DNA from: Ixodes scapularis
Lineage: Eukaryota; Arthropoda; Arachnida; Ixodida; Ixodidae
DNA length: 64,000 nt
Assembly: GCF_016920785.2 (NCBI RefSeq)
Contig: NW_024609857.1
Coordinates: 5,704,373-5,768,372, forward strand
Direction of reading: 5' to 3'
A program made the position numbers and the translations under genes. Of the stretch, positions 31,714 through 43,089 are shown piece after piece (position 1 is the stretch's first letter; each line of letters starts with the position of its first letter). The notes beneath the pieces are model-generated. The model was given only the letters and a program-made list of their open reading frames with translations. It was not told the origin of the DNA and did not search any database.

Positions 31714-32294
31714 GTCTTCTGGTCGACGATGTTTCAGAAACAAAATATTTAACATTGCTGCAACTTGAGGCCAGCATCGAAGTTTTGACCGAAACAGTTC
31801 TTGGTCTCTGGTTATCATTATATGCAGGAATATACCATAGGAAATGCACTCATAAAACCTCTAGTAGATAAAAGCCTTTGAAAATAAACTTTGTTTTAAT
31901 GAAATGGCAAGAACTGTTATTATAAACGTTGCATATAAAATTCCCTGCGCAATCTTTAAGGGCCTACAGTATGTCATGCAAGTCGTTATGCTCATAAAAA
32001 GTGACATTTGCCATCAGCTGCTATGTTGACATACCCTTTCCAGATATAGAGATGTACCTTGTTCATCAAGTGCACCAGACACGCTGTATAATGTATACGC
32101 TTTTGACTCCTACTTGCATGAATCGCCAACGCCTCTAAATTTCGATGGTCTTTGGCATGCCCACATGACATGATAGCGTACACTTCTCCAGCTTACACGC
32201 ATGATTATTTCTCCAAGGTGCTGGTTGCTGCCCGATAAAGCGAGTTTCGTGGACCATTGCCCACGCTAAGACTCAGATGAAAGGCGCTACTGAC
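31714..32294. other. receptor intron 5, nothing recognised
   Basis: AT-rich intron sequence next to exon 5. No repeat ends and no domain-bearing frame. Confidence 0.5.
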
Positions 32295-32443
32295 AAGGTG
32301 AAATTCCAGTGGACCAGTGCGCAGGGCTTGTTGCCCAGGGTGATCTGGATGGAGCTGTGAGGTTTGTGCGTGGGGGAGCCAAAGTTGTCGCCCTCCAGGG
32401 TCAGGAGCGTGCCTCCGGAACTGGGACCCTTGGTCGGCGACAC
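32295..32443 (-). CDS. MET/plexin-like receptor, exon 5 (start of IPT 1)
   Basis: Residues 523-572, 149 bp. The acceptor is GTGTCTCCGCAG (phase 0) and the donor CACCTT|GTCAGT (phase 2). It encodes VSPTKGPSSGGTLLTLEGDN, then FGSPTHKPHSSIQITLGNKP and CALVHWNF. The P-x-x-GPxxGGTxLTxxG-x-xFG motif marks the first IPT/TIG domain straight after the PSI domain. Confidence 0.88.
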
Positions 32444-32611
32444 CTGCGGAGACACATGCGGCGTTTGGAGAACCTTCGTCCGGACTATCGATTCACTGAG
32501 GCATTAAGGATTTCGATTAAGTTTGTTTACCAACCCCATTAAACGCTATCAAACAGTTTCTTCTTTTTTTTCTTTTTGCAACCGGTATGAAGCCACCGCT
32601 GGTTCTCGATT

Positions 32612-32615
32612 CCCC

Positions 32616-32636
<21 letters not shown>
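32612..32636. repeat. poly-C run followed by poly-A
   Basis: 25 C followed by about 11 A, about 110 bases beyond the exon 4 donor within the short intron 4. Confidence 0.9.
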
Positions 32637-32646
<10 letters not shown>

Positions 32647-32748
32647 AGAAAGAATTAAAACAAAAAATTGCGAAGGATTTTTTATACGAATACTGACATA
32701 ATTCGCACAAGCTGGATCGCTTTGACAGCGCTGTAGTGTGTCACTCGC

Positions 32749-32922
32749 CTTTTTCAGGAGAATGGGACAGCCTTGCACGATAAAGTTTGTAGTGGGAGGG
32801 CACTCGTCAAAAGTGGCGCAATAAGAACCGCACCAGCCGCACACCAGCGGGTCTTCGGTGCTGTTCATGCAGTCCGAGCACCTCTCGTAGAGAGAACACA
32901 AGCCCACCGGAACACGCACCAC
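32749..32922 (-). CDS. MET/plexin-like receptor, exon 4 (PSI domain)
   Basis: Residues 465-522, 174 bp, phase 0 at both ends. The acceptor is TTCTTTCAG. The donor reads AAAAAG|GCGAGT, a GC-AG intron rather than GT-AG. The exon encodes the whole PSI cysteine-rich knob: GLCSLYERCSDC, then VCGWCGSYC, ATFDEC and QGC, eight Cys in the usual spacing. PSI domains orient the Sema propeller relative to the IPT stalk. Confidence 0.88.
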
Positions 32923-33470
32923 CTGAAAGAAGACCGCCACTCGGTTTAAGATTCCTTTGTGATGACGAACTTAGCCAAACAAATCCTTTTAACACCATTT
33001 TGGCCGCAGATTGAGAGCGCATATTTTGAAGGCCGGCCACCGGAGTTCCGCGTAAATTTCCAGTTGTATGATGTTCGTATTTTCGGTGTAATATACATGT
33101 ATCTTAGTGATATCACATGCACGAGCCATATCAGTTGATGTTCCTTTTCTTGAGGCCATAAGTGACTGCAACAAAGAACAACGCTTGTGGCAATTTGGAG
33201 CAATTGCGGTGGCCTAAAAAGGGCTGAAGCAGTCCTTCGTAGATTATTTTTGAAACCGTGGCGTCATTGTCGAATGGTTCGCGGGGAAGCACTCTCTAGG
33301 AGCCCTAGGAGCAAACTAAAACTGGCTGCGCTCCGTGTTCCAAACGGGGTGCAACACTTTTTTTATATTTATATATATATACATATGCTTTTATAAAGGA
33401 TTGAACACCACTATTTACATGCATCCATTCAAGAAAAATATTTTTTAGCGGTTTTTTTTTTTCGCAAAAC
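32923..33470. other. receptor intron 3, nothing recognised
   Basis: Plain intron with a short AT tract near 33361-33390. Confidence 0.5.
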
Positions 33471-33474
33471 GATG

Positions 33475-33750
33475 ACCTCACCGGATGCCGGTGAGGTCAT
33501 CAGTGACGATGACGTCATCGGGGAGGTCACGTGACCTCGGCGGGGGTCACGTGACCCTGGGGTGGTCACGTGACCTGGGGGGGTGTCACGTGACTTCGGG
33601 GGGTCATGGGTGTCACGTGACCTTGGGGGTCACGTGACCCTGGGGGGGGGGTCTCGTGACCCTGGGGGAGGGGCCACGTGACCTCTGGGGGTCATGTGAC
33701 CTTAGGATGACCTTGGGGGGCCACGTGACCCTGGGATGACCTTGGTTACG
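33475..33750. repeat. TCACGTGACC minisatellite
   Basis: About ten imperfect tandem units of 22-28 bp, each centred on (G)GTCACGTGACC, with G-rich spacers. The core CACGTG is a palindromic E-box. Units include variants CTCGTG, CATGTG and CCACGTG. It ends near 33750. Confidence 0.85.
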
Positions 33751-33925
33751 CGGACGCCGACGGCGACGCCGACGCCGCTCAAGCCGGGAACGGGCCCCTA
33801 AGAGCTGCGCTCTAAAAAACTTAAGAAATATTGCTTTGGGGGACCCGCTCTGTGTCAAATAGAGCGGCTTAATTCGTTAAGAAATTACAGATAAATGAAG
33901 ACTTGAGTGGAGTGCCCCGATATAC

Positions 33926-34057
33926 CTTCTTGCCCGTCAGAAAATATGCGAAGTTTCCGTCCGGATCCACGGCTGTGGACTTCTCGATGGCCGTTCCGAG
34001 GCCCCCACTCAGGTCGGTGGAGTACAGCAAGGTCCAGGCCGATTCTTCCAGCTTATA
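33926..34057 (-). CDS. MET/plexin-like receptor, exon 3 (end of Sema domain)
   Basis: Residues 421-464, 132 bp, phase 0 at both ends. The acceptor is GTTTTCAG and the donor AAG|GTATAT. It encodes YKLEESAWTLLYSTDLSGG, then AIEKSTAVDPDGNFAYFLTG and KK. The last strand (FAYFLTGKK) continues in exon 4 as VVRVPVGLC, which is how the Sema propeller closes onto the PSI domain in MET and plexins. Confidence 0.88.
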
Positions 34058-34184
34058 CTGAAAACAGACCGTGGAGCACATCTGACAAATCGAGCACCAG
34101 TTTAGCTTCGATGCAGCCCGGCTTCATCGAAGCATTAAACCAGCTATAAAACACCGAGCAAGCGCCCACGCAAAAGTTGAAAAT

Positions 34185-34470
34185 AATAAACTTTCCGCCT
34201 TTTCACTCTGGTGAAGAAGGAAGACCAGCGAAACTGTACTATGGGGGAAACGATGTAATGGCCGTCCGCGAGTCGGCAAGCCAGAGTGGAAAGGCTGGAA
34301 AGGTCGCGGCTATCTATGAGCGACGGCGGCAAGCAGACAACGGGAAAACACAACACTCTGGACAGCTGCCGCCATCTATGAGCAACGGAGGAAACCAGAG
34401 TGTTGTGTCGACATTTGTCTGGTACCCGACACGATCCTGGGGAACCTAGTCCTTAACAGCTCCGCTGGAA
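34185..34470 (+). repeat. dispersed repeat, uninterrupted copy
   Basis: Matches both flanks of 27650-28150 on the other strand but without the minisatellite in the middle. It ends near CCTTAACAGCTCCGCTGG. Confidence 0.6.
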
Positions 34471-34529
34471 ATCAATCGATCAATTTGTATTGGGTGTCCA
34501 GGAACACCTATGCGGTCTTGATTCCGGTA

Positions 34530-34580
34530 AATGATAATAATAATAACAATAATAATAATAATCAATCAATCAATCAATGT
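34530..34580. repeat. AAT and CAAT microsatellites
   Basis: AATAATAATAAC repeats followed by AATCAATCAATCAATC. Confidence 0.9.
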
Positions 34581-34885
34581 TCATTATAGTGCCCAGGAAC
34601 AACCTTTCGGTCTTGGTACTGGCACACCGAATGGACATGAATACATAAAACACACAAATAGAAAAGAGCAATGCGCTATACAGAAACTGAATATAACCAT
34701 ACACGACGTACACTGAGCTGAATGATAACAAAATACAATTTCTAGGTCTTGTTGACAATGAAGAGGAATCGCAGTAATGTAAAACGTTTGAGACGCACTC
34801 AAAGCGAATACTGTACGAAGCAGTAGCACAAGGACAGACCCAACAATGTCTGTGCTCTCCGAAATCAATCTTAAAGTGAGCCACA

Positions 34886-34984
<99 letters not shown>
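34886..34984. repeat. ATT microsatellite, 33 units
   Basis: 99 bases of uninterrupted ATT repeat. Open frames of poly-Tyr, poly-Ile or poly-Leu across it are artefacts. Confidence 0.97.
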
Positions 34985-34994
34985 TTCAAACACG

Positions 34995-36090
34995 AATGGT
35001 GTACGTGTGGCTCGAAGTGAACTTTCTATGGTTCCTGAAGATAGATATCACCCTGCTCTTGATGTAGTTCTTTCTATTTTTGATCCTCCGGTCCTCAGTC
35101 CTTCTAATGGACAATCCTCACACACATCGTATAAACACTGGAATGTATCACCACCTATCGAGTGTTGACTGGGCTTCTATCTTGGAGTCGTCTGATGTCA
35201 ACGACGAAGTATATCTCCTTACAAGTGGTTTCAGGAGATCATGGCCATATAGATCCCTCTCAGAACATCTGAAAAATCTCTCCTCCCTCACTGGTTATTT
35301 TGTGACCTCAGGAAGCTTTTAAAGCAAAAAAGGATTTTTAGCACATCAGGTTTAAGAAAAGTGGTCTTCCAAAGTGGGAAGTTGAATTTATAATTTTCAG
35401 AAAGCGATGAAAAAAAATTTTAAACCGTGATCGCCAGGCGCATTGTGTCTCAGTAGAATCAGATCTCGTAAAAAATCCCAATAAATTTGGAGGTACGCTA
35501 AATCGCGCTTGGGAAAGATTATTGACTCCGAAATCGTCTCGAATCAGCATAGCGACAGTGCGAATGTCATGTTTGAGTTGTTTGCGGATCACTTGGCGTC
35601 AGTCTACAATAATAATAATAACAACTGTTCCTCTACTGTATTGCCTCACTCGGACGGGTTTGTTGACCCATTAGGTTCCGCAGTTCTCGATGAGGAATAT
35701 GTTAGGCTATGTATCAAGGAAATGAGACCCGCATTGTCTGCAGGTCCTGACGGGGTACCCGCTGCAATTGTTAAGGGTTATCATGAATTATTTACGCCTA
35801 TCTTCTGCACAATTTTTAATAGCTCCTTGACGTCAGGAATATACCCTGACGACTTGAGAGGGGCAGTGGTTGTTCCGGTCCTGAAATCTGAAAATTGTGG
35901 TGACGTTCTTTACTACAGACCGATTTCTCTTCTCTCTTCTTTTTTCAAACTCTTTGAAATGGTGATCCATCAATCCCTTTCCTTCAAGTTTCGTAGTATA
36001 ATCACTCTTAATCAGCATAGCTTCATGGCCGGCAGAGTGAGATCTTTTTCTCTCCTGTATCTTTTACGTCTGCTGCATCTGAAGTAGTTT
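34995..36090 (+). pseudogene. non-LTR retrotransposon fragment (end of endonuclease, first half of RT)
   Basis: Scattered in several frames. The 35.0-35.2 kb part resembles the end of an endonuclease domain (YKHWNVS-like). The frame 35509-36087 encodes the N-terminal RT region: PALSAGPDGVPAAIVKGYH, FNSSLTSGIYPDDLRGAVVV, PVLKSENC and YYRPISLLSSFFKLFEMVIH. The catalytic YADD region is missing and an AATAATAATAAC tract has expanded inside. It is of Jockey/RTE-like type and dead. Confidence 0.75.
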
Positions 36091-36640
36091 GTGATATAGG
36101 TCAGCTTCACGTCTTTTATTTTTACCTGAGTAAGGCATTCGACGTAGTCAACTGCAACATTCTCTTATAAAAAGCTTTCCCCTTACGGAGAATGTGGTTA
36201 GGTATACAATTAGTTAAAAAGCTATTTGCCCAATAGGCAAGCCTACGTCCCTGTCAACAATACTACCTCTTAACGAAAAAATAGTCAGAGTGCAGGCGAG
36301 CTGGTGTAAGTTGAACAGGATTGTAAACCTGAGACTGGGGCAGAAAGAGAACACAACAGAAGGTAGTAAAAGAGGAGGCAACGTCTCAAACTCAGCTGCA
36401 AAGTTTATTTCGAACACGCTTTATATACCCCACCTTCAACGCCGTCTCTACAAAAAAAAAAAAAAAAAGCATGACAAAAGGACAATGACATTTGGGTAAA
36501 CCTTCTCTTATCTCCCTTGACCTTGGCTGTGGGACACTCACACAAAGGGTCACATTCTAGCATAACCACCGCCACCCGGCGAACCTGTAAACACGGCTCT
36601 GATCTAGACTTCCATAGTTGAAAGTTTCCCCAGATGCAGA
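36091..36640. other. receptor intron 2, nothing recognised
   Basis: The first part (to about 36180) still has YLSKAFDxVNC-like residues in one frame and may be the tail of the RT fragment. The rest is unassigned, with an A run near 36452-36467. Confidence 0.4.
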
Positions 36641-36642
36641 AG

Positions 36643-36925
36643 GGGATCGGTGGCCGAGTGGTCTAGCGCACACCAGCTCGGAGCACGTGGAGCGAAAGCT
36701 CGCGCTGCAGAAGCCAGGGATCCTGGGTTCAAGCCCCACCCCTGCCCGTTTCGATCTGGATGAGCATCGTACCGGCGTGCGGTCGTGTATCACTACTGTG
36801 TGATGCACGTTAAAGACCCCAGGCTAGCGGTTGTACCGCACTGGCTAAATTTCTCATCTACAGCTGGGAGACTCGTCGCCCCTGTGAGGCAGACCAAGTT
36901 CTAGGCTGTATAAACACACACACAA
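36643..36925 (+). repeat. tRNA-derived SINE
   Basis: The first 90 bases look like a tRNA(Ser/Leu) head: A box GTGGCCGAGTGGTCTAGCGC and B box GGGTTCAAGCCCC at the right spacing for RNA polymerase III. The body then has GATGCACGTTAAAGACCCCA, a block common in invertebrate SINEs, and the tail ends in an ACAC-rich stretch. It is too long for, and does not fold fully as, a functional tRNA. Confidence 0.75.
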
Positions 36926-37269
36926 CCCCCCAGATGCAGGAAGTTTCATCAAACGTGCTCTTCGCACGGAGTGGCGTAAACGATGATGATAATGTTTATG
37001 AAAACAGGCACATAACACACACATTTATACAGATAATGGCAGATATACGTAGCTACATGTGCTACCAGTTTTTCTTCGGAGTGCAGCTGGCGCGGAGGAG
37101 TCCGTCAATAGACCCCTTTCAGAATTTTGGCAACACTTAAAAAAATTTAGCCGGAATAGTAAAACATCTAGCAACATTGGGTAATCGCCGTCATTACGCA
37201 GGGTTCGTCTCGTTCGACCTTGCGTTCGACCAGTCGGCGTGCAGCGTAGCCGCCGTAGCGTTTTGAGCT
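36926..37269. other. receptor intron 2, nothing firm
   Basis: ATAGACCCCTTTCAGAA near 37110 resembles ATAGACCCTTTCCGAA near 48371 and may be an element end. Confidence 0.35.
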
Positions 37270-37515
37270 ATGGCTTGTGCGGGTGTTTTCCCGATCACCT
37301 GTTGGTCTAATGATCTATCGATACTGCCACATATAAGTGACAGAAAGGTGGAGCAGTTTTACAGGAGCCGGTCAGGCACAGACCGGTGCATGGAAAGAAG
37401 CTACAACTTTGTCGTCAAAGTATACGTGGTCCCCGCATCGATAAGGGCTAACTACTCACGGAACAGGCAAGCTCTTTCTTGTTTTGTAGCGATTTTTTTT
37501 AGTAACATTCCATAA
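37270..37515 (+). other. unrecognised open frame, possibly a relic first exon of a transposon gene
   Basis: An 81-codon frame beginning MACAGVFPIT and containing DRKVEQFYRSRSGTDRCMER and SYNFVVKVYV. The spacing of Tyr, Phe and basic residues looks protein-like, but I cannot assign a family. No splice partner was found. Confidence 0.25.
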
Positions 37516-39045
37516 TTTTAATACAGATAATCATAGTGATCGCGCTTTTAGCGTGGCCACTCCGAACTACCCGGTACGCTTGTCGTTCGGTGACAGCCGA
37601 GAACTCGCTCGTTTCGTTTTTCGTACCCCTCCAATAAACTTAAGACCGCGTACCAGTAACTGCAAAAGGTGCCTCACGAGTCGCAACCTTGAGTGTTCAA
37701 GAAATCGCAATCGCAAATCGTACGGAACAGCAGAAAGGGTTGTAGGGGCGGGTGGCAGGCAGCCCCCCATTTTAAATTCCTTCCTCGGTAACCTTTTGAA
37801 GACTAACAAGTTAAGCGGTTTGTGGCATTCCTCACAAAGCTACAGAGTAGACTTTCCAGAACCACCGATCTATTGGGTTTATTTAACGGCGTTTGTAAAC
37901 TTACCACGTTTGTTTGAACCCACTCGAAATGTGACATTGCAAAAAAAAAAAAAAAAAAAAGTGTGCTGGAACTGATATTTATTTGCACAGAAAATATGCA
38001 CAGCGGTTTTTAGTGTAAAACCGGTGTATAATTTTTTTTTATCCCATTCAGTGCGGGAAGTTTCTTCGTCAAGGGTTCCTGCTGCTGAAGCAAAAAGAAG
38101 ACCCAGGATCCGTATACTGTGATGGAGGCAGTTGGGGTACAAGGCCAGTCGTTGGATGGCCATTGTAAATGTAAAGGAACCGAACTTGCGAAATAAAGTA
38201 AAGGAAACGAACTTGAGGAAGAAGTAATCATGCATCTACACGCCGAACTAGTACCTGAAACGGCCTCGGTTCCAGTGAAGAAGCACTGAAGGAGGGAGCC
38301 GCTCGCGCATGCGAGCCGCGCACTGAACCGCGGCTGTACCTCTCTAGTTAAAGACGGGGCGCGACACACGGCCACAGTACCACAACATATAATCGTTTGC
38401 GACGCTTCCGCTTACGGATGAAAAGAGCGTTTTCTTGTCTAACCCGCGAAAGTTTTGTAAACAACACGAGGACTCGGTTTTTCTTTTTGAACACTTTAGA
38501 ATTTGTCTGACACGTACCTTTTTTCCGTCTCCGTCAACGTATCGATCCTGCGTACACAAAGGTACGCAGCAATGCGATGGCGTATTGATGCGGCGCGCGC
38601 AGACTGGGACTCAAAGTGTAAGCAGCACCGTTGTAGGCGGTAAAATACAGGCGGTTCTGGCGGGACCCCTGCGTGATGGCGGCGGACCTAGTTGTGGTTG
38701 CGTGCAACAGGTGGCGCTCTACTCCGAAAGGGGTAAATAGACTACTTTTATAAATACCTGCATGCAACACGGCGCACGTTGCACTCTGGGAACTAGTTGG
38801 TTAGGGAGGAGAGTGGCGTGGCTTCGGTTTCGATCCACACGTCGACAAGAAATTATACATAGAGCATGGACTATTAACGGCCGTTATCTCATGTTTTCTG
38901 GTCCCGAGAGCGTCATCTGTGGTCTCTAATCTGGTTTAAATGGCCAGACCTCGAAGCTTTAGCACAAGCCCAAGACAGCTTGTCTTAACGCATGCTTGTT
39001 ATATTTTTGTACTTGAGCCTTTCTGTTAGCGTTTCGAGGTATGTG
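37516..39045. other. receptor intron 2, no gene seen
   Basis: Open frames at 37553-37975 and 38344-38740 have no domain. An A run lies at 37941-37960. Confidence 0.45.
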
Positions 39046-39780
39046 GACGAGCCAGTGCTGGGAATCTCGACGCTGCGAAGCAGAGCCGTATATGTAGAGA
39101 GTTTGGTCAATGGGAGGCGCGGGCAGAGCCAGGGCGTGCGGCAGACTCGGAAAGAGGGCTTGGCATGCTCTCTTGACCAACCAGAAGCCGAAAAGAATCC
39201 CCTAGCGGTGGTAGCGAGAAACAGTTCTGAGCCGATCGATCATCGAAGGTCTATGTTCGTATATGGTTTAAATAAGTGCGTAAGAGTGAAGTGTAGTAAC
39301 TCTTTGTGGTTGAAAATAGGGTTCACGTGTTGTTTCATCATGATCATGCAGAAAGATGTAAGAAACGAATGCACCGCTCAACTCTGTTTTGCGCGGAAAG
39401 AGTGTGACCGCTCTGACGGGCAGATTCCCGGCGCTCGGCGTTTGGCGTAAGGATTATGTCGATCTTTCCGCTAGTCGCACTCTTCCACCATCATTTTAGA
39501 TGAGTGTGATTGAAACATCACGTGTACCATATTTTCAGCCATCAAGAGTTACTCCAATGCAGTTATCAGGTTTGTTTCTCGCGACCACCGCCAGGGTATT
39601 ATTTCCGGCTTCTGGTTGGTCACATTCGAATTTCTGAAGACGCCCTGGAACACGCCCAGCCCGCTTTCGGCCAATGGCGCCGCTTCATTTGTCTCCTATA
39701 CTTCCCAACGAATGGCCAAACTCTCTACATATACGGCTCTGCTGCGAAGCTCGGGAATCTATACGAATCAACCAGCTGTA
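39046..39780. repeat. foldback element with arms of about 290 bp
   Basis: The left arm (39046-39345) and right arm (39497-39780) are diverged inverted copies. Matching blocks include GCAGAGCCGTATATGTAGAGAG, here seen in the right arm as its complement, plus ACCAACCAGAAGCCG and GCGAGAAAC with their complements. The spacer is about 150 bp. No coding capacity. It sits in receptor intron 2. Confidence 0.7.
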
Positions 39781-40500
39781 GCAACGAATAAGTATGCGAG
39801 CATCCAGCTGGGCGCCTTTACATTAGTGTTGTTGATCAGGAAGTTTGTTTGTTTTGTGCGCCCGTAGACGAAATATAACTTTTTGCAGTTAACGCGAGGT
39901 AAAACTCAAAGGCGCCATTGAATTTCAGACACACCGTTCAGGCAGTCAGTAAAAGCTCGTCCAAAAAGGCTTAGCGAGGAGTAGGGGACGCTTGTTAGGG
40001 CCTCTGTCGCAGCTAGTCGGTCTCACGTTTGCGAAAACTTAATCTTCTATCAGCATAAAATTTTAGTGTGAGATATGCGATGACACAAGGAAGAGATCAC
40101 ACAAACTTTTGTGGAGAAGTGAGGTGGAATTTATTGCGTTTTCTTATACGCTCATGCGTCAACGCTGGGCTCAACTTCGATACTCCTGTGAGGATGCGGC
40201 TTGCTTTTCGCCCAATGAAGTAACAAGAAGCGGACGTTTCGAAATAAAATAAGTGTAGGGCTCAATTAAGGTGACCGAATTTCAGTTGTAGTTTACTGCT
40301 ACTAGACGGGATTACTGACATCGAGCTCGCAGATGCACTCGTGGGGTGAGGTGACTAAGCCACGTCCTACTCGTTTGCATACGCACGCACAATGCCCGGT
40401 GTTTCGAGAACCAAGGAAAGTGTCCCGGTCTTCGTTTGGTATAGTGAAAATGGCCCCTGAAGGGCAGAGTTCGAGGGTTTTCTGAACATACAAAAACGCC
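39781..40500. other. receptor intron 2, nothing recognised
   Basis: No supported feature. Confidence 0.5.
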
Positions 40501-40720
40501 GTCAATGTCATGTGACGTCACGTGGCACCTCAACCTCAGGTGAAACTGTAAATTCACCTGACTTAAGGGTGTCGTGTGGCCTGAGGTAACGACGTAATGA
40601 AGTCACTTAACGCCAGAAGGCACCATGATGTCGTCACGGTGTTAGGTGGCCTCAGGTGACGTCACGGTTACGTAATCGCATTACGCGACGTCATGGTGTA
40701 CTTTGACGTCAAAGAGAATC
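40501..40720. repeat. TGACGTCA/CCTCAGGTGA-rich patch
   Basis: Repeated short palindromic motifs (GTGACGTCACG twice, CCTCAGGTGA twice, ACGTAA/TTACGT) within 220 bp. The period is irregular. It is probably decayed tandem repeat. Confidence 0.4.
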
Positions 40721-41469
40721 TATAACTGCTACGGATTAAGAGCAATGTGAAAAAGAATAAAATAAATAAGATTTATTTTATTTGAATCAGATTATTTCGA
40801 TTTAAATTATTGTTGCTACAAAAAATTGATTCTTTATAAATGTTTTTTTTAAACATGACAGATTAAGGACTTTTAGTAGACCGTAAACTACAGCTTCGCT
40901 TTGCTAGCGAGAATTCGTGCTGTCACATTGAAGCATAGATAGAGCACGCGCCCGCTGGGAGCTGACTTTATGACGATCCCAGCCGCTGTTCCAGCACGAA
41001 CACTGTAACGCCGTGGAAGCCAGCCCTGACTCGAGCGCGGCCATCTTTGATGCACTGGCCATGAGGCTTTTGACCGCTGTCCTGGCGTCCTTCCCCTTTG
41101 CATTCTTTGGAACGCGATTTGGAAGCATTTGTATTTTCTTTTTGGTTTAACTGTGATGAAAATAGTCACCTAGCGCGTGATAAAAATGTTTCCAGATACA
41201 AAAAAAAAGGTTCTTTATGTTTTGTTTTCTTTTTGCATTCTTTAAAGAATATCATATATGTTTCTTTTTCGCAAGACACGATGCGGTTGCCACGGAAACG
41301 TGTCAGCGAGAAGAGGAGGCAGTCTATGCGGGGAAGCGAAAACATGGCAGCTGGGAGCGTTTGGGGACGCTGTTTTATAGACTATTACAAATAATTACTG
41401 TGAGTACCGTTGTTTCTGAGTAAAAGACACACTCCTTGGAATGTTTAGCAACAATATTTGAGCACAATA
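40721..41469. other. receptor intron 2, nothing recognised
   Basis: AT-rich at 40730-40870, otherwise unassigned. Short frames only. Confidence 0.45.
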
Positions 41470-43089
41470 TTGGCTTAGACGAAGGATCTCCTGGGTTAAC
41501 TGCGCCATGAACGATGACCCTCGGTCTGTGATCAGGACTTCGGGGGCGCCGTGCCGGAGGACGATGGACTCGATGAAGAACTTCGCGACTTCGACAGCAG
41601 TCCCCGAAGGAAGGGCTTTCGCCTCGGCGTAACGCGTAAGATAATCTGTGGCGACGATTATCCAGCGGTTTCCCAGGGTCGACGGTGGAAAAGGGCCCAG
41701 CAAATCCATTCCAATTTGCTGGAACGGTTTGGTTGGAGGGGGAATCGGCTGAAGGCGACCTGCTGGCTTTGACGGCGGTTTCTTGCGTCGCTGGCACTCA
41801 TGGCACGATCGCGTGTAGAGATGGACGGTTTTCGGCAGCTTGGGCCAGTAGTATTTTTCACGTATTCGGGCTAGTGTTCGGCTGTAACCGAGGTGTCCTG
41901 AAGTTGGGTCGTCGTGGCAGGCTTGAAGAATCTCTTCTCGAAGGCTGGTGGGGACTACCAGAAGCCACGACGAATTACTGGTTCCAAAATTTTTCTTATA
42001 AAGTACACCTCTTCGAATAGCGAAGGTCGGCAGGACTCGTGAAAAGACACGAGAAACGGTACTTCCTCGTCCTTCTAGATGCTCAATCAGGGCGCGGAGC
42101 TCCGGATCGTCTCGTTGAAGTCCTGCCATGTCGTTGGTGTCCACGGCACCTAGGAAACACTCGTCATCATCCACGTCGGTACAGTCTGGCGTTTTGACGG
42201 GGGCTCTGGACAAGCAGTCGGCGTCGCTATGTTTCCGTCCTGACTTGTAGACTACGGTCATGTCAAATTCTTGCAGTCGAAGACTCCATCGAGCCAGGCG
42301 TCCTGAAGGGTCTTTGAGGTTTGCAAGCCAACAGAGCGAGTGGTGGTCTGTGACCACCCGGAACGGGTTCCCGTATATGTACGGACGAAACTTTGTGATC
42401 GCCCATACAACCGCGAGACATTCTTTTTCCGTCGTGGAGTAATTTTTCTCCGCTTTTGACAGTGTCGGACTTGCGTAGGCAATAACTCGCTCCGTGCCTT
42501 CCTGTAGCTGTACCAATACCGCACCAAGGCCGGAGTTACTTGCGTCCGTGTGAATTTCGGTTTCGGCGTGCTGGTCGAAATGTCCGAGGATCGGAGGTGT
42601 CTGAAGTCTTTGTTTCAGTTCGTCGAACGCCCGTTCTTGTTCTTCTGCCCAGTGAAACTTCACGGCGTCTTTCGTAAGATGTGTGAGGGGCGCCGAAATT
42701 TTTGCGAAATCTTGAACGAAGCGCCTGTAGTACGCGCACAGCCCCAGGAATCTGCGGATGGCCTTCTTGTCCGATGGTCGAGGGAATTCGGCTACGGCGG
42801 ATGTCTTCGCGGGGTCAGGGCGTACTCCTTCGCTACTAACGACATGACCAAGGAACTTAAGTTCGGCGTAGGCGAAGCGGCACTTCGTTGGCTTGAGTGT
42901 GAGCCCTGCGGTCTTGATGGCTTGGAGCACGGCCCTAAGCCGTTTCAAGTGCTCGTCGAAGTCGTGCGAAAAAACGACGACGTCATCCAGGTAAACGAGG
43001 CAGCTCTGCCACTTCAGTCCCGTTAGTACAGTATCCATGACCCGCTGGAAAGTCGCCGGAGCCGTACAGAGTCCGAAGGGCATCACTTA
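41470..43089 (-). pseudogene. Ty3/Gypsy pol fragment (RT, RNase H, part of integrase)
   Basis: One uninterrupted minus-strand frame of about 530 codons. It opens at MPFGLCTAPATFQRVMD in the middle of the reverse transcriptase (the N-terminal half is missing, and a stop lies just upstream). It has the catalytic CLVYLDDVVVFSHDF, then RNase H (TDASNSGLGAVL, TEKECLAVVWAI), the HHCC zinc finger of integrase (HLGYSRT...SCHECQRR) and the first integrase Asp (GMDLLGPFPPS), up to LITDRGSSF. Homology stops there near 41470, so the second half of the integrase core, the C-terminus and both LTRs are absent. A truncated retrotransposon copy in receptor intron 2, same strand as the host gene. Confidence 0.9.

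Noticed and set aside
34570..35067. Poly-Ile and poly-Tyr proteins
   Set aside because: They translate the ATT microsatellite.
36643..36735. Functional tRNA-Ser gene
   Set aside because: A and B boxes are present, but the acceptor stem does not close and the sequence continues into a SINE body.
36557..36808. Genes on both strands across 36.6-36.8 kb
   Set aside because: They are readings of the SINE head and body.
37553..37975. Coding exon in intron 2
   Set aside because: The frame ends in a poly-A tract, has no domain and is on the opposite strand from the receptor.
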